64,000 nt of DNA, taken from contig CP043547.1 of assembly GCA_009664345.1 (NCBI GenBank), forward strand, positions 124,001 to 188,000. The letters are read 5' to 3'. This DNA is from Planctomycetales bacterium 10988. Lineage in GTDB: Bacteria > Planctomycetota > Planctomycetia > Pirellulales > Pb10988. This document shows positions 26,727-36,007 of this stretch, one piece after another. A program made the translations under genes and the position numbers. Below the pieces are notes generated by a model that was not told the origin of the DNA, did no database searches, and saw only the letters and a list, made by a program, of their open reading frames with translations. Within the stretch, counting starts at the first letter, position 1, and every line of letters begins with the position of its first letter.

Positions 26727-29012
26727 TTAATACTGATCGGAGCGATACATATTGGCCCCGTATGAGCTATCACTTTTTGTTAACACGGTGAGAGTTTGGT
26801 TAAGCAGATGGGCAACCCAAAGTGCAATCCCAAAGCCTACTGCTCCCAATGTAATCAAGGCGGTGACTAAAATACGAAATGTATCATAACTATCGACCTC
26901 CTCCGGGCCAATGAGCACGATTGAAATCGCAGCCACAAGCGGAATCGTCCCGGCACAAAATTGAATGAGACGCATTCTAGGATTTGCCCAGCGTAACTCT
27001 TCTTTTGCTACTTTTCTTGGAGAACGGATGCCCATTAATAAACGGGGATAGCCGATTCTCAAGGCAAAAAATTCAATTCCAAAATAGCAATAGGTTAACG
27101 CGATTAACCCGCTGATGGTAAAAGAGCTGATGAAATGAAAGAAGACCGTCAGCGAAATCGGTCCTTCTTCGAGATGGAGTGCTAAGGGAAATATAAGTCC
27201 ACCAGGTAACCAGCCAAGGCAAGAAACAATGATGACCCAAGTCGAATAGGAAATTAATTCATTACGTAAATAGTCCTGCTCATCTAAGGTTGTTAATCCT
27301 TCATCTTTCATCTTGGGCCAGATTCGATAGAAAGGTTTTAACTTCCAAATGAGTGTAAGTACACAAAGGGGATAAACTAGTAAATTATAAACGGCAACCA
27401 TTCGGCTGAAACTAAGTTGTTGAGCAGCGGTCAGATCGCCCACAATAAAAAGTGTATTGTAACTTATGTTGACAATACTTCCGACCAGGTGCGGCCAAAT
27501 TGCCAAGATGACGATTGCCCAACCCGGATGCCGAACAAAAAATCGGGCGATTCTTCCTAGTGGAGGGAGTTGGTTTTCGAGGGTTCGTAACTCGCGAGCC
27601 CCATGAAGAGCATCTGCAAGTTCCTTTGCCTCTTGAAATCGATTTTTGGGGTCGGGTTGTAAACACTTTCGAATAGTTAGATCGAGGGCTTCGGAGACCT
27701 CTGGCCGAATCGCTTTGGGAGAAGGAAGCGTGGATCGGCGTGTATTTGCAAAGCGAAACAGGGTTTCACTGACTTCCGAACTAGGGACATCGATAAAAGG
27801 TAATCGCCCAGCGGCTAATTCAAAAAGGGTGACCCCCAAAGAGTAGATATCACTTTGTTGATTCACGACTTCCGGGCGGGCTTCATGAGCGGGATTGAAG
27901 GCGTCCAGGTGTTCCGGCGACATATAAGCGATACTTCCCCCGAACATCCCCGCAGACGTTTCTCCCATCGGATGCGAGTCGATGGAGAGATTGAAATCCG
28001 CCAGATAAGGTCGGCCATACTGACTTACCAAAATATTATCCGGCTTAATATCGCGGTGAAGAACGGTTTGGCTATGGGCAAAGGTCAGTGCTTCCGCCAC
28101 ACGACTACCCAGCCAGCAGACGGCACCCGTCCAATCTTCGTCCGATAGCTGTTCGCGTTCTCGTAAGGCAGTCGTTTGCAACAGGGTCGGATGTTCACTT
28201 AAGTCATCCAAAACACTCAAAAAACCACTGCCCGAAAACGGTATCTCAGAATGGCTGTTTAGATAAGAAATCGCTCGACCAAGCGTTGTCCCTGGAATAT
28301 ACTGCATACAAAGGAGGCGTAAGTTCCGCTCTGGATCGACGGACTCAGAGAAAACTTGTACAATATGATCATGTTCAAGACTTGCCATCGTCCGGGCTTC
28401 GGTGCCGTAATCGGTCGAAATTTTCAACGCGACTTGCCGACGAAGTGAACGCTGATGGGCAAGGAAAACCTTGGCAAAACTTCCTTCCCCAAGGAGCGTT
28501 AAGAGTTCAAATTCGTCTAGCTCTTCCCCAGGTTGGAGATGTTTCGTCGGTTGATGTGAAACGAGAGCCGTCGAAGCCCCGTTCCAACGGCGGGCCAGAG
28601 ACAGAACATGCGATTTCTGATTCGGAAAATTCCCGCAATATTCCTCAATACTACTGGAACATCCATACTGACAGGCCACGCGGTAGGCTTCGTAGATTAA
28701 ATCGGGAGGAAGGGTGTCTTTGTCTCCGAGGTCTTGATATTCCTGACAATATTCTTCGAGCGAAGATTGATTCCCTTTTTCCCAACGATGTTGCAAGTCT
28801 GCCTTGATGAGTTCAACCAAAGCCGCCCGATGCAGAGAAGGATCGATATCAGCGACATAATCCTTTAAATTTTTGGGGCAATCTTCCTTCCAGTCCTCTA
28901 AGAGAGCTTGAAGGCAGGCTTCGATCGACCCCAACGCCTGAGTCGAGGCAAAATGAATTGCAGTTCTCTCGGGCGCAGGCTCTTGAGAGGTCATGCTATG
29001 AGATCGATCCAT
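26727..29012 (-). CDS. membrane Ser/Thr protein kinase (Hanks type)
   Basis: A 761-residue protein. Residues 1-165 are a soluble helical N-terminus seen in planctomycete kinases. The kinase domain spans about 170-480, with the glycine loop GEGSFAKV, the catalytic lysine in VALKIS, the catalytic loop HRDIKPDN (Asp321) and the APE-like SPEHLD. The Mg2+-binding DFG is changed to DFN (Asp339-Asn341). An insertion of about 60 residues precedes the catalytic loop. After residue 490 come about six predicted membrane helices (e.g. WAIVILAIWPHLVG, STWVIIVSCLGWLPGG, ILVTALITLGAVGFG), so the kinase faces the cytoplasm with a C-terminal membrane anchor or sensor. Its signal and substrates are unknown. 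It is first in a minus-strand unit with the MazG-like and ABC genes, divergent from glcD. Confidence 0.9.
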   Translation of the reverse strand: MDRSHSMTSQEPAPERTAIHFASTQALGSIEACLQALLEDWKEDCPKNLKDYVADIDPSLHRAALVELIKADLQHRWEKGNQSSLEEYCQEYQDLGDKDTLPPDLIYEAYRVACQYGCSSSIEEYCGNFPNQKSHVLSLARRWNGASTALVSHQPTKHLQPGEELDEFELLTLLGEGSFAKVFLAHQRSLRRQVALKISTDYGTEARTMASLEHDHIVQVFSESVDPERNLRLLCMQYIPGTTLGRAISYLNSHSEIPFSGSGFLSVLDDLSEHPTLLQTTALREREQLSDEDWTGAVCWLGSRVAEALTFAHSQTVLHRDIKPDNILVSQYGRPYLADFNLSIDSHPMGETSAGMFGGSIAYMSPEHLDAFNPAHEARPEVVNQQSDIYSLGVTLFELAAGRLPFIDVPSSEVSETLFRFANTRRSTLPSPKAIRPEVSEALDLTIRKCLQPDPKNRFQEAKELADALHGARELRTLENQLPPLGRIARFFVRHPGWAIVILAIWPHLVGSIVNISYNTLFIVGDLTAAQQLSFSRMVAVYNLLVYPLCVLTLIWKLKPFYRIWPKMKDEGLTTLDEQDYLRNELISYSTWVIIVSCLGWLPGGLIFPLALHLEEGPISLTVFFHFISSFTISGLIALTYCYFGIEFFALRIGYPRLLMGIRSPRKVAKEELRWANPRMRLIQFCAGTIPLVAAISIVLIGPEEVDSYDTFRILVTALITLGAVGFGIALWVAHLLNQTLTVLTKSDSSYGANMYRSDQY

Positions 29013-29414
29013 TGAACTTGCGTCCTAGCAGAGAGCATGATGAATTCGTCATATGATTATAATTCTATGAGATCGATTTGAAGTCGGCTGAACAAGTGAC
29101 TAGAAAAACATTTTCAAATCGTTTCCCATTATTTCAATCCTGACCACCATCGATTACCTTGAGATCCAGTAATCAAAACCTAGCAATTACAGTTTAACAT
29201 TTGACAAAAGGGGCTTCCAAGAAAGTTTCGCCCACCGAAAAATTCTCTTCTTAATATAGGACCTCTTGTTAAAAACAGAAGGCCTACAGATTGCTAAGAG
29301 CCCGTGATTAAAACATTCAGATATAGATAACACCTGGGAAAGATGACTCTCAAGGAACTGTTGACCACAAGCTCAAAAAATGATTATCTCAAACGTGAAA
29401 CAAAATAGCTACAT
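29013..29414. other. divergent intergenic region between kinase and glcD
   Basis: These 402 AT-rich bases lie between divergent genes. A TTGACA hexamer lies at 29201-29206 on the plus strand but has no good -10 at 17 bases, and no operator-like palindrome stood out. The true glcD start is uncertain (see that entry), so part of 29415-29505 may also be leader. Confidence 0.45.
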
Positions 29415-30956
29415 TTGAATCTTCTGATTGCCGATTTCCAACAATCGCTCAGCTATATTTTCGACAGAAGAACTTTACTCAAGCAAAATAGTGATAGGTT
29501 GCTCGTGGAAACGCTTTCGCAAACATCATCCTTGCCCCTCCTTGAAGCGAAATTTACGGAACTCCTTGGCAAAGATAGAGTTCTCACCTCCCCCTCTGAA
29601 CGATTGGTTTATGAATGTGATGGTTTTACTCTAGAAAAAAATATACCAGATCTTGTTGTCCTTCCCGAAACTACCGAAGAAGTCGTCGCAATTGTCAAGT
29701 TATGTAATGAATATCAAGTACCTTTCTTGCCACGTGGAGCGGGCACAAGTCTAGCGGGCGGCTGCTTCCCCTTTGATGGCGGCGTGATGATCGTCTTGAC
29801 CCGCATGAAAAAAATCATCGAGCTTCAGGTGCGTGATCGGTATGCCGTCGTGCAACCGGGGGTCATCAATAGCGCATTGACCAGAGCACTTCAAGGTACA
29901 GGTTATCATTATGCTCCCGACCCTTCGAGTCAAATCGCTTGCACCATCGGCGGGAATGTCGCTACGAATTCCGGGGGGCCTCATACTTTAAAATATGGCG
30001 TGACCGTCAATCATATCCTCGGTCTTGAGATCGTCCTGCATGATGGAAGCATTCTGGAGTTAGGCGGTCCAACAGGCGAACAATTCGGTCCCGATTTGAT
30101 TAGTGTTTTTGTGGGAAGTGAAGGGACTTTTGGCATCTGTACCAAAGTTTGGGTGCGGCTGACACCCGACCCAGAAGCGAGAAAAACCGTCTTGGCTGTC
30201 TTCGATGATATGGATAATGCCACCGAGGCCATTAGTGAAATTATCGGCCAAGGAATCATCCCCGCGGCTATGGAAATGATGGACCAAGGAATTACCCAAG
30301 CGGTTGAAGAGGCATTTCATTTTGGTTTTCCAACAGATGCAAAGGCCGTCGTAATTATCGAAATTGATGGCCTCCAAGCGGGACTTCAAGAACAACAAGA
30401 TGCGATTCTTAAAATCTGCCAGGACTTCGGAGCAAGAGAAGTTCGCCATGCTCAAACCGAGGCCGAACGACTGCAAATCTGGCAAGCTCGTAAAAAGGCC
30501 TTCGGGGCAATCGGACGATTGAGTTCTAGCTTTTGCACGCAAGATGGCGTAGTTCCCCGGACGAAACTCCCCGAAATGTTACGTCAAGTCGCTGCTGTTT
30601 CAGAAAAATACGGTCTGAGGATTGTCAACGTTTTTCATGCAGGAGACGGAAATATTCATCCGATCTTGTTATTTGATGAACGTGATGAAGAACAGGTCCG
30701 TCAAGTTTTGGAAGCCTCGGACGAAATCCTAGAAACTTGCTTGGACCTCGGTGGTACCGTGACAGGGGAGCATGGCATCGGGATCGAAAAATTAAGCTTT
30801 ATGCCCAGGATGTTTACGGAGACCGATTTAGCTGTCATGAAGAATGTCAAAGAAGTCTTTAATCCAAGCCAATTACTTAGTCCGAAAAAAAAGCTTCCTT
30901 CTGAAGACATCAAAGAATTAAAACGTCTAAAACCCGGTCGACATGCACCTCATTAA
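29415..30956 (+). CDS. glcD: glycolate/lactate oxidase FAD subunit GlcD
   Basis: An FAD-linked oxidase of up to 513 residues. The PCMH-type FAD domain is shown by LVVLPETTEEVVAIVKLCNE, PRGAGTSLAGGC and GGNVATNSGGPHTLKYGVT. The C-terminal FAD-oxidase domain has NVFHAGDGNIHP and TVTGEHGIGIEKL. GlcD, with GlcE and GlcF, oxidises glycolate to glyoxylate and often D-lactate to pyruvate, passing electrons to the membrane quinone pool. No ATG precedes the conserved region; TTG 29415, TTG 29499 and GTG 29505 are candidates. The conserved part begins near LLEAKFTELLG, so a start at 29499-29505 fits the family length better. First of three genes glcDEF. Confidence 0.93.
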   Translation: MNLLIADFQQSLSYIFDRRTLLKQNSDRLLVETLSQTSSLPLLEAKFTELLGKDRVLTSPSERLVYECDGFTLEKNIPDLVVLPETTEEVVAIVKLCNEYQVPFLPRGAGTSLAGGCFPFDGGVMIVLTRMKKIIELQVRDRYAVVQPGVINSALTRALQGTGYHYAPDPSSQIACTIGGNVATNSGGPHTLKYGVTVNHILGLEIVLHDGSILELGGPTGEQFGPDLISVFVGSEGTFGICTKVWVRLTPDPEARKTVLAVFDDMDNATEAISEIIGQGIIPAAMEMMDQGITQAVEEAFHFGFPTDAKAVVIIEIDGLQAGLQEQQDAILKICQDFGAREVRHAQTEAERLQIWQARKKAFGAIGRLSSSFCTQDGVVPRTKLPEMLRQVAAVSEKYGLRIVNVFHAGDGNIHPILLFDERDEEQVRQVLEASDEILETCLDLGGTVTGEHGIGIEKLSFMPRMFTETDLAVMKNVKEVFNPSQLLSPKKKLPSEDIKELKRLKPGRHAPH

Positions 30957-31094
30957 CAAATAAACTGAGTGGAAGCGGTCAACGCCATAGAGCTTTCAAA
31001 CAAAGTTTGGAGAGCGAAAACACTTAATTAAATCATTCATAAATGGTGATTGTCCAACTTGTAATCTCCATCATCCAAAAGAATCCCAGTAAGT

Positions 31095-32363
31095 ATGCAG
31101 ACCTTGACCCCCGAAACCCCTTCAGACTTAGTGGAACTCATTCACAAATCTGCCACTTCGCAAACAAAACTTCGTATCGGCACCCATCAACCTATTCAAC
31201 AGTCCGAAGTTGAACAGAGTCGATTGGTTAATATTTCAAAACTCAACCAACTCGTGGAGCATTCTACAAGAGACCTTACGATTATTGTGGAAGCAGGAAT
31301 GACCTTCCAAAAATTTTATGAAAAGCTTGCCCAACAGAATCAATGGTTGCCGGTGAACGTTCCCGCCCCTGAAACGACAACCATTGGAAGTCTCATTGCA
31401 GCGAACTATGCAGGCCCTCTTCAGTTGAAACATGGAACGGTGCGAGATTATCTTCTAGGGATCAAAGCCATTGATGGAAATGGGAACTATTTTAAAGCAG
31501 GTGGCAAAGTTGTTAAGAATGTCGCAGGTTACGATCTTTCACGCCTTTTAATTGGCTCACAAGGAACATTGGCCGCCATTACTGAAGCAACCTTTCATGT
31601 GAAGCCTTTACCCCCAAGAAAAAGTTGGATTGTGATCGCCTGTCAAACATGGTCCATCGCCGAATCGTTGATCGAATTTTGTTTAAATGCTTCCTGGCAA
31701 CCATCGGCGATTGAATTACTCACCGGAAAAACCTGGTTAGAGAAGAGCTATCTTCCAACAACCGACAAACAAAAGACAACTTGTTATTTAGCGATTTGCT
31801 TAACAGGGGCTGCCTCAGAAATCGATTTTATCTTAGAAGAATTGAATCCTTGGGAAACTCATTCGGAAGTGAATTCTCAATCTCAAATAGACGAACAATA
31901 CCTAGAGACCATCGAAACAGAATTGATAGAATTTGCCTCTCCGAAACCTGAAGCTTGGATTTTTCAATGTCACATTCGACCGAAACAGATTGTTTACTTC
32001 ACAGAGGTCTGTAAAAAATATTTCCCAACGGGCTCTTTTCAAGCCCACGCCGGGAACGGGATTTTAAATATCCAATTATCTGAAGAGTGCTCGATAGATT
32101 CTTTTAAAACATCCTTTAAAAAGATAGAGCAAGAGCTGTCAAAATATTATCAATCCAAGATAAATTTTCGATTATTACAAGCACCGCACAGTATTCCAAT
32201 GGCTGAGATACGATCCGGTTTCCAGTATCCACAGGCAGCCATCATGCATAAGATGAATCGCTTGTTGAAAGAGCGATTCGATCCAAATTTTATTTTGCAG
32301 ACAAATAATCCCATCTATGAAGCTACCGCAGCCTATTTAAATGAAACGGCAACGAAAGCATGA
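31095..32363 (+). CDS. glcE: glycolate oxidase FAD-binding subunit GlcE
   Basis: A 422-residue protein. The second FAD-binding subunit of glycolate oxidase is shown by LRIGTHQPIQQ, FQKFYEKLAQQNQWLPVNVP, TTIGSLIAANYAGPLQLKHG and GGKVVKNVAGYDLSRLLIGSQGTL. It is about 70 residues longer than E. coli GlcE, mainly in the C-terminal half. It starts 138 bases after glcD and overlaps glcF by four bases (ATGA), so the last two genes are translationally coupled. It works with GlcD and GlcF at the membrane. Alternative family members of similar fold act on other 2-hydroxy acids; the gene order makes GlcE the clear choice. Confidence 0.92.
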   Translation: MQTLTPETPSDLVELIHKSATSQTKLRIGTHQPIQQSEVEQSRLVNISKLNQLVEHSTRDLTIIVEAGMTFQKFYEKLAQQNQWLPVNVPAPETTTIGSLIAANYAGPLQLKHGTVRDYLLGIKAIDGNGNYFKAGGKVVKNVAGYDLSRLLIGSQGTLAAITEATFHVKPLPPRKSWIVIACQTWSIAESLIEFCLNASWQPSAIELLTGKTWLEKSYLPTTDKQKTTCYLAICLTGAASEIDFILEELNPWETHSEVNSQSQIDEQYLETIETELIEFASPKPEAWIFQCHIRPKQIVYFTEVCKKYFPTGSFQAHAGNGILNIQLSEECSIDSFKTSFKKIEQELSKYYQSKINFRLLQAPHSIPMAEIRSGFQYPQAAIMHKMNRLLKERFDPNFILQTNNPIYEATAAYLNETATKA

Positions 32364-33733
32364 GTGTTAAAGAATCCTTAAATGTAGAAGCTCCACAACT
32401 GTCAGCCCCTACCTCTACTGAGAAAAAATCATGTTCACAGTCAGCTGTCAGTTTTGATACAAAAGTCAACTATGATCGTTTCTTGGACTGTATTCATTGC
32501 GGACTCTGTACGGCAACTTGTCCTACTTATGTTGAACTCGGCAACGAGAACGATGGGCCTCGAGGGCGAATACATTTAATGCGGGCGGTGACCGATGAAA
32601 GGGTTGAACTTTCCCCACAAATTCGTCAACACTTGGATTTGTGTTTAGACTGTCGAGCTTGTGAAACCGCCTGCCCGTCCGGTGTTAAATATGGAGAAAT
32701 CATTGAACCGTTCCGTAGTGCCTTGGCTGAAAAAGATCGGAATGACGGCAAAAAGCTTGATCTATTTCATCGGTTAATTCTGTTTAAACTTTTTCCATCC
32801 GCAAAGCTCACGCGACTATCTTTAATACCTGCTCGCATCGCTCAGTCGATTAAACTTGATCAGTGGTTTTTAAACTCGCCCCTTAAAAAATTGTTGCCAA
32901 AGAAGATTCTCGCGCTGACAGAAATGCTTCCCCCGTTAGGTGCGAATTTACCATCGTTACCGACTCACTTGCCGGCGAAAGGGAAACAGCGTGCAAAGGT
33001 AGCTTTGTTTACAGGGTGTGTGGCTGATGCGGTCTTCCGTTCAACTCATTGGGCGACCGCGAGGGTGCTTCAGGAAAATGGTTGCGAAGTTGTCGTTCCT
33101 AAAAATCAGACCTGCTGTGGGGCGATTCATGTTCACTCGGGCCAGGAAGATCAAGCCCGTCCTTATCTTGAAGCAAATTTAACAGCATTCGAAGACCCTT
33201 CCATCGACGCGATAATCGTAAACGTGGCTGGCTGCGGGGCAATGCTCAAGGAATACCATCACCATTTTAAAGAAACAACTGACCAAAAAAGACTAAAAAC
33301 GTTTATGTCAAAAGTGAAAGATGTTCATGAGTTTCTTGATGAGTTAGGAGTCATTCCGCCCAAAGGTAGAATTGAAGCAACGGCCACGTATCACGATGCG
33401 TGTCATCTTCGCCATGCTCAACAAATCGCAGCGGCACCTCGGAACTTACTCAATCAAATTCCCGGTTTAAAATTAATTCCACTCCCTGAGTCCGAACTAT
33501 GTTGTGGAGCAGCCGGTACCTATAATCTGACACAACCCGAGATGGCAAATCGGTTAGGGGTTCGAAAGATTGAGAATGTGAAAAGGACGGATGCGGAACT
33601 TTTATTAGCAGCGAATGCAGGTTGCTTGCTTCAGTTACATAAAGTAGCGAAACAACAACATTTAAATAGTTGGATCGGTCACCCCATCGACTTACTAGAC
33701 CTGAGTTATCAACAAAAACAGCCCAAGCTCTAA
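32360..33733 (+). CDS. glcF: glycolate oxidase iron-sulfur subunit GlcF
   Basis: A 457-residue protein with two N-terminal [4Fe-4S] motifs, CIHCGLCTATCP and CLDCRACETACPSGV (residues ~44-110). Two CCG-type domains follow (CTGCVAD... CCGAIHVHSG, then ACHLRHAQQ... CCGAAGTYN), the pattern of GlcF and lactate-utilisation subunits. It takes electrons from the FAD subunits to the quinone pool. The first ~40 residues are a non-conserved extension. Its stop codon lies inside the hairpin that terminates the oncoming microcompartment operon (33717-33753). Confidence 0.93.
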   Translation: MSVKESLNVEAPQLSAPTSTEKKSCSQSAVSFDTKVNYDRFLDCIHCGLCTATCPTYVELGNENDGPRGRIHLMRAVTDERVELSPQIRQHLDLCLDCRACETACPSGVKYGEIIEPFRSALAEKDRNDGKKLDLFHRLILFKLFPSAKLTRLSLIPARIAQSIKLDQWFLNSPLKKLLPKKILALTEMLPPLGANLPSLPTHLPAKGKQRAKVALFTGCVADAVFRSTHWATARVLQENGCEVVVPKNQTCCGAIHVHSGQEDQARPYLEANLTAFEDPSIDAIIVNVAGCGAMLKEYHHHFKETTDQKRLKTFMSKVKDVHEFLDELGVIPPKGRIEATATYHDACHLRHAQQIAAAPRNLLNQIPGLKLIPLPESELCCGAAGTYNLTQPEMANRLGVRKIENVKRTDAELLLAANAGCLLQLHKVAKQQHLNSWIGHPIDLLDLSYQQKQPKL

Positions 33734-33753
33734 TAGATAGAACTCGGGCTGTT
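33717..33753 (-). terminator. rho-independent terminator of the microcompartment operon
   Basis: Arms 33717-33731 and 33739-33753 pair over 15 positions with two imperfect pairs (core AACAGCCC/GGGCTGTT) around a 7-base loop. Read on the minus strand the hairpin is followed by TTTTTG, the usual U-tract. It lies 22 bases after the last gene of the minus-strand operon and overlaps the glcF stop codon. It may also slow plus-strand transcription, although the plus side lacks a U-run. Confidence 0.8.
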
Positions 33754-33774
33754 ATACTGTGTTAAAAATTATAT

Positions 33775-34707
33775 TTAGACAGATTGCGAAATCTTTTGGA
33801 AAGTTTGTTCCAAGACCGAAGCACTTTTTCGCAAACCTTGAATTTCTTTAGGCCATAGATCAATTTCAAGGGTATTAATCACACCTTTTGCCCCGACAAC
33901 TGTCGGCACCGATAAAGAAACGTCACGAATTCCGTAACAACCGGTTTGCCAGCTAGAGACCGGTAAAATTGCGTGACTGTTGAGAGCAATTGCTTCAATC
34001 ACCCTTTGTATGGCGATTCCTACCGCGAAGCCTGCCCCGCCCTTCTTCTTAATTACTTCCGCACCAGAGCCTTTGGTTCGAGTAAACAACTCGTTTGCAA
34101 GCGAATTTGTCCAACCAGGATATTTTTCTAAAGGGAGTCCGGCCACGGTAGCACTGGACCAGATAGGAACCATGCTGTCGCCATGTTCCCCTAAAATTAA
34201 TGCTGAAACTTGCGTTGGGGGAACATCCATTTGTCGAGCGATTAAACTACAAAACCGAATCGTATCTAACTGTGTACCTAATCCCATCACTTGATGAGAG
34301 GGTAGATCAAGCATTTTAACAGCTAAACTTGTTAATAAGTCAACTGGGTTGGAAACCACCACGATTTTCGCACATGACTTGTATCCGACTTTTTTAACTT
34401 CATCAAGAATGCTGATAAACAGAGCAACATTTCGATTGATCAAATCAAGCCGACTTTCATCGGGTTTGCGACGGAGTCCCGCAGTAATACAAATGACATC
34501 AGAATCTGACACTTGTTCATAGCTACCGGAATAAATTTTTTGATCAGCGATCAAAGGCGAGCCATGAAGTAAATCAAGTGCCTGTCCTTCAGCCATTTCT
34601 TGATTGACATCAAGTAAAGCAATTTCTTTAACAACTTTACCAGTCTGTAAAGCGAAGGCTGTACAAGAACCAACCAGCCCCCCTGCTCCGATAATACTAA
34701 CTTTCAT
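33775..34707 (-). CDS. lactate/malate dehydrogenase family enzyme of the microcompartment
   Basis: A 310-residue NAD-dependent 2-hydroxyacid dehydrogenase fold. The Rossmann motif is GAGGLVGS, Asp33 (LLDVN) favours NAD, the active-site pair Asp/His is in LDTIRF and GEHGDS, and the loop reads TAGLRRKPDESR. The position that is Gln in lactate dehydrogenases and Arg in malate dehydrogenases (102 in the usual numbering) is Arg80 here. It is last in the microcompartment operon, 30 bases after the aldolase. In PVM-type compartments this gene is expected to reoxidise NADH, probably by reducing lactaldehyde to propanediol; that role is inferred from context. No targeting peptide is obvious at either end. 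Confidence 0.9.
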   Translation of the reverse strand: MKVSIIGAGGLVGSCTAFALQTGKVVKEIALLDVNQEMAEGQALDLLHGSPLIADQKIYSGSYEQVSDSDVICITAGLRRKPDESRLDLINRNVALFISILDEVKKVGYKSCAKIVVVSNPVDLLTSLAVKMLDLPSHQVMGLGTQLDTIRFCSLIARQMDVPPTQVSALILGEHGDSMVPIWSSATVAGLPLEKYPGWTNSLANELFTRTKGSGAEVIKKKGGAGFAVGIAIQRVIEAIALNSHAILPVSSWQTGCYGIRDVSLSVPTVVGAKGVINTLEIDLWPKEIQGLRKSASVLEQTFQKISQSV

Positions 34708-34737
34708 TCCCTATTCCTTTTGCTGACAAATTAAAAT

Positions 34738-35610
34738 TTATCTTGATTTCAAAGCCGTGAGGACTTGGTCCGTGATGAGTTGAACTAATTGCTCTTCACT
34801 GAGGGAAGAGGTTTCTTCCTTTTTCTCAGCAACAAACGTCTGTTCTTTCTTCATTGGAGGTGGCGGAGCAAAAGCCCGAGTACCGACACCGCTTTCTTCC
34901 CACCGATCACGAAAAACATCATTTGCACAGATGTCACAATCTTTCATCTCTGGTGCTAAGCGGGGATCATCAAAGCCAAATCGTTGTTTAAGTTTTAAGA
35001 GTTCACGACTCTTTTGTTCGTTTAAATACGTTAACGGCCCGAGGCTTCGAGCAAGCATTAACATTCGACAATAAGAATCGAGAATTTCAGTCCACCAATA
35101 AGCTTGTTCTACACTATTGCCCCAACTGACAGTTCCATGATTGGCTAAAATCGCCACACTCGCTTTGTGTACAAAAGGTCGAATAGTATCCGCAAAACCT
35201 TGAGCACCAGGAGTTTCATATTGAGTAATAGGAACTTCGCCTAAAAAGACTTCTACTTCAGGTAACACACATTGTGGAATCGCTTCACGGGCGATGGCAA
35301 AAGCCGTTGCGTGGGGAGGGTGACAATGAACGACACTTTTAACATCTGATCGTTCTTTCATAATGGTTAAGTGAAGTAAGATTTCACTTGTTCGTTTTTT
35401 CTTGCCGGCAAGTTGATTCCCATCTAAATCAACAATACAAAGATCATCCGGTTCCATGAAACCTTTACATATACCGGTTGGCGTACAAAGGACTTCATTC
35501 TCACCCAAGCGAAAGGAAATATTTCCATCATTCGCAGCCGCAAACTGACGATTGTAAATCCGCCTACCAATTTCACAGATCTCTTGTTTAACCTGATAAA
35601 GATTAACCAT
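34738..35610 (-). CDS. class II aldolase (L-fuculose/rhamnulose-1-phosphate aldolase type) with C-terminal targeting helix
   Basis: A 290-residue protein. The class II aldolase/adducin fold shows NDGNISFRLGENEVL, TPTGICKGF, the metal-binding HCHPP and LANHGTVSWG, with the third His-type ligand in that segment. It is expected to split L-fuculose- or L-rhamnulose-1-phosphate into DHAP and L-lactaldehyde. The last ~55 residues are an extension not needed for catalysis: a Pro-rich and charged linker (FAPPPPMKKE) and a final amphipathic helix (EEQLVQLITDQVLTALKS) like the encapsulation peptides of microcompartment cargo. That places the enzyme in the lumen. Substrate choice between fucose and rhamnose derivatives cannot be decided by eye. 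Confidence 0.9.
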   Translation of the reverse strand: MVNLYQVKQEICEIGRRIYNRQFAAANDGNISFRLGENEVLCTPTGICKGFMEPDDLCIVDLDGNQLAGKKKRTSEILLHLTIMKERSDVKSVVHCHPPHATAFAIAREAIPQCVLPEVEVFLGEVPITQYETPGAQGFADTIRPFVHKASVAILANHGTVSWGNSVEQAYWWTEILDSYCRMLMLARSLGPLTYLNEQKSRELLKLKQRFGFDDPRLAPEMKDCDICANDVFRDRWEESGVGTRAFAPPPPMKKEQTFVAEKKEETSSLSEEQLVQLITDQVLTALKSR

Positions 35611-35711
35611 AAAGATTCTCCTAGTCAGAAAGTTTATTTATAGTGAAAGGACAGGCGATAATAATGAATTTTTTTCTATCATCGTTGTCCTTAAGATTCG
35701 CAATGAATAGC

Positions 35712-35999
35712 TTAGTCTTCGGATATCTCTAATTGATCTATGATCAAAGATATCGATGCATCTATCGGTTTTAGATTCTTTTTAAAAGGCATAGCCGCTT
35801 CCGCACCTTCGCTGACCCCTACTAGTTGTTGATTTCCCGCCCCTAAGTAATCTAATGCCACAAAAGCGTCCTCCACTTGGTTCGAATGATTTTTTATATC
35901 CTCCAACTTCAAAGGGGAAACAAGCAATAAACTATATCCCTTTAAAGAATCATGGGAACGCTGAAGCGTGACGTTTCCGATTACTTTTCCTATACGCAT
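35712..35999 (-). CDS. microcompartment shell vertex protein (BMC-P, EutN/CcmL type)
   Basis: A 95-residue pentamer-forming shell protein. The start is ATG 35999 (MRIGKVIGNVTL), the standard family start; the longer frame to 36032 is rejected because it overlaps the upstream gene. EutN/CcmL features are GKVIGNVTLQRSH, YSLLLVSPL, FVALDYLGAGNQQLVGVSEGAEAA. Pentamers cap the vertices of the icosahedral shell. It follows the unknown gene 36008-36757 by eight bases. One of three BMC-P genes here, matching the set of three known in PVM-type loci. Confidence 0.93.
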   Translation of the reverse strand: MRIGKVIGNVTLQRSHDSLKGYSLLLVSPLKLEDIKNHSNQVEDAFVALDYLGAGNQQLVGVSEGAEAAMPFKKNLKPIDASISLIIDQLEISED

Positions 36000-36007
36000 G
36001 CCAAACT

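Noticed and set aside
26687-26773. Longer start for the MazG-like gene
   Set aside because: Would overlap the kinase gene, and AGGA marks the internal ATG at 26686.
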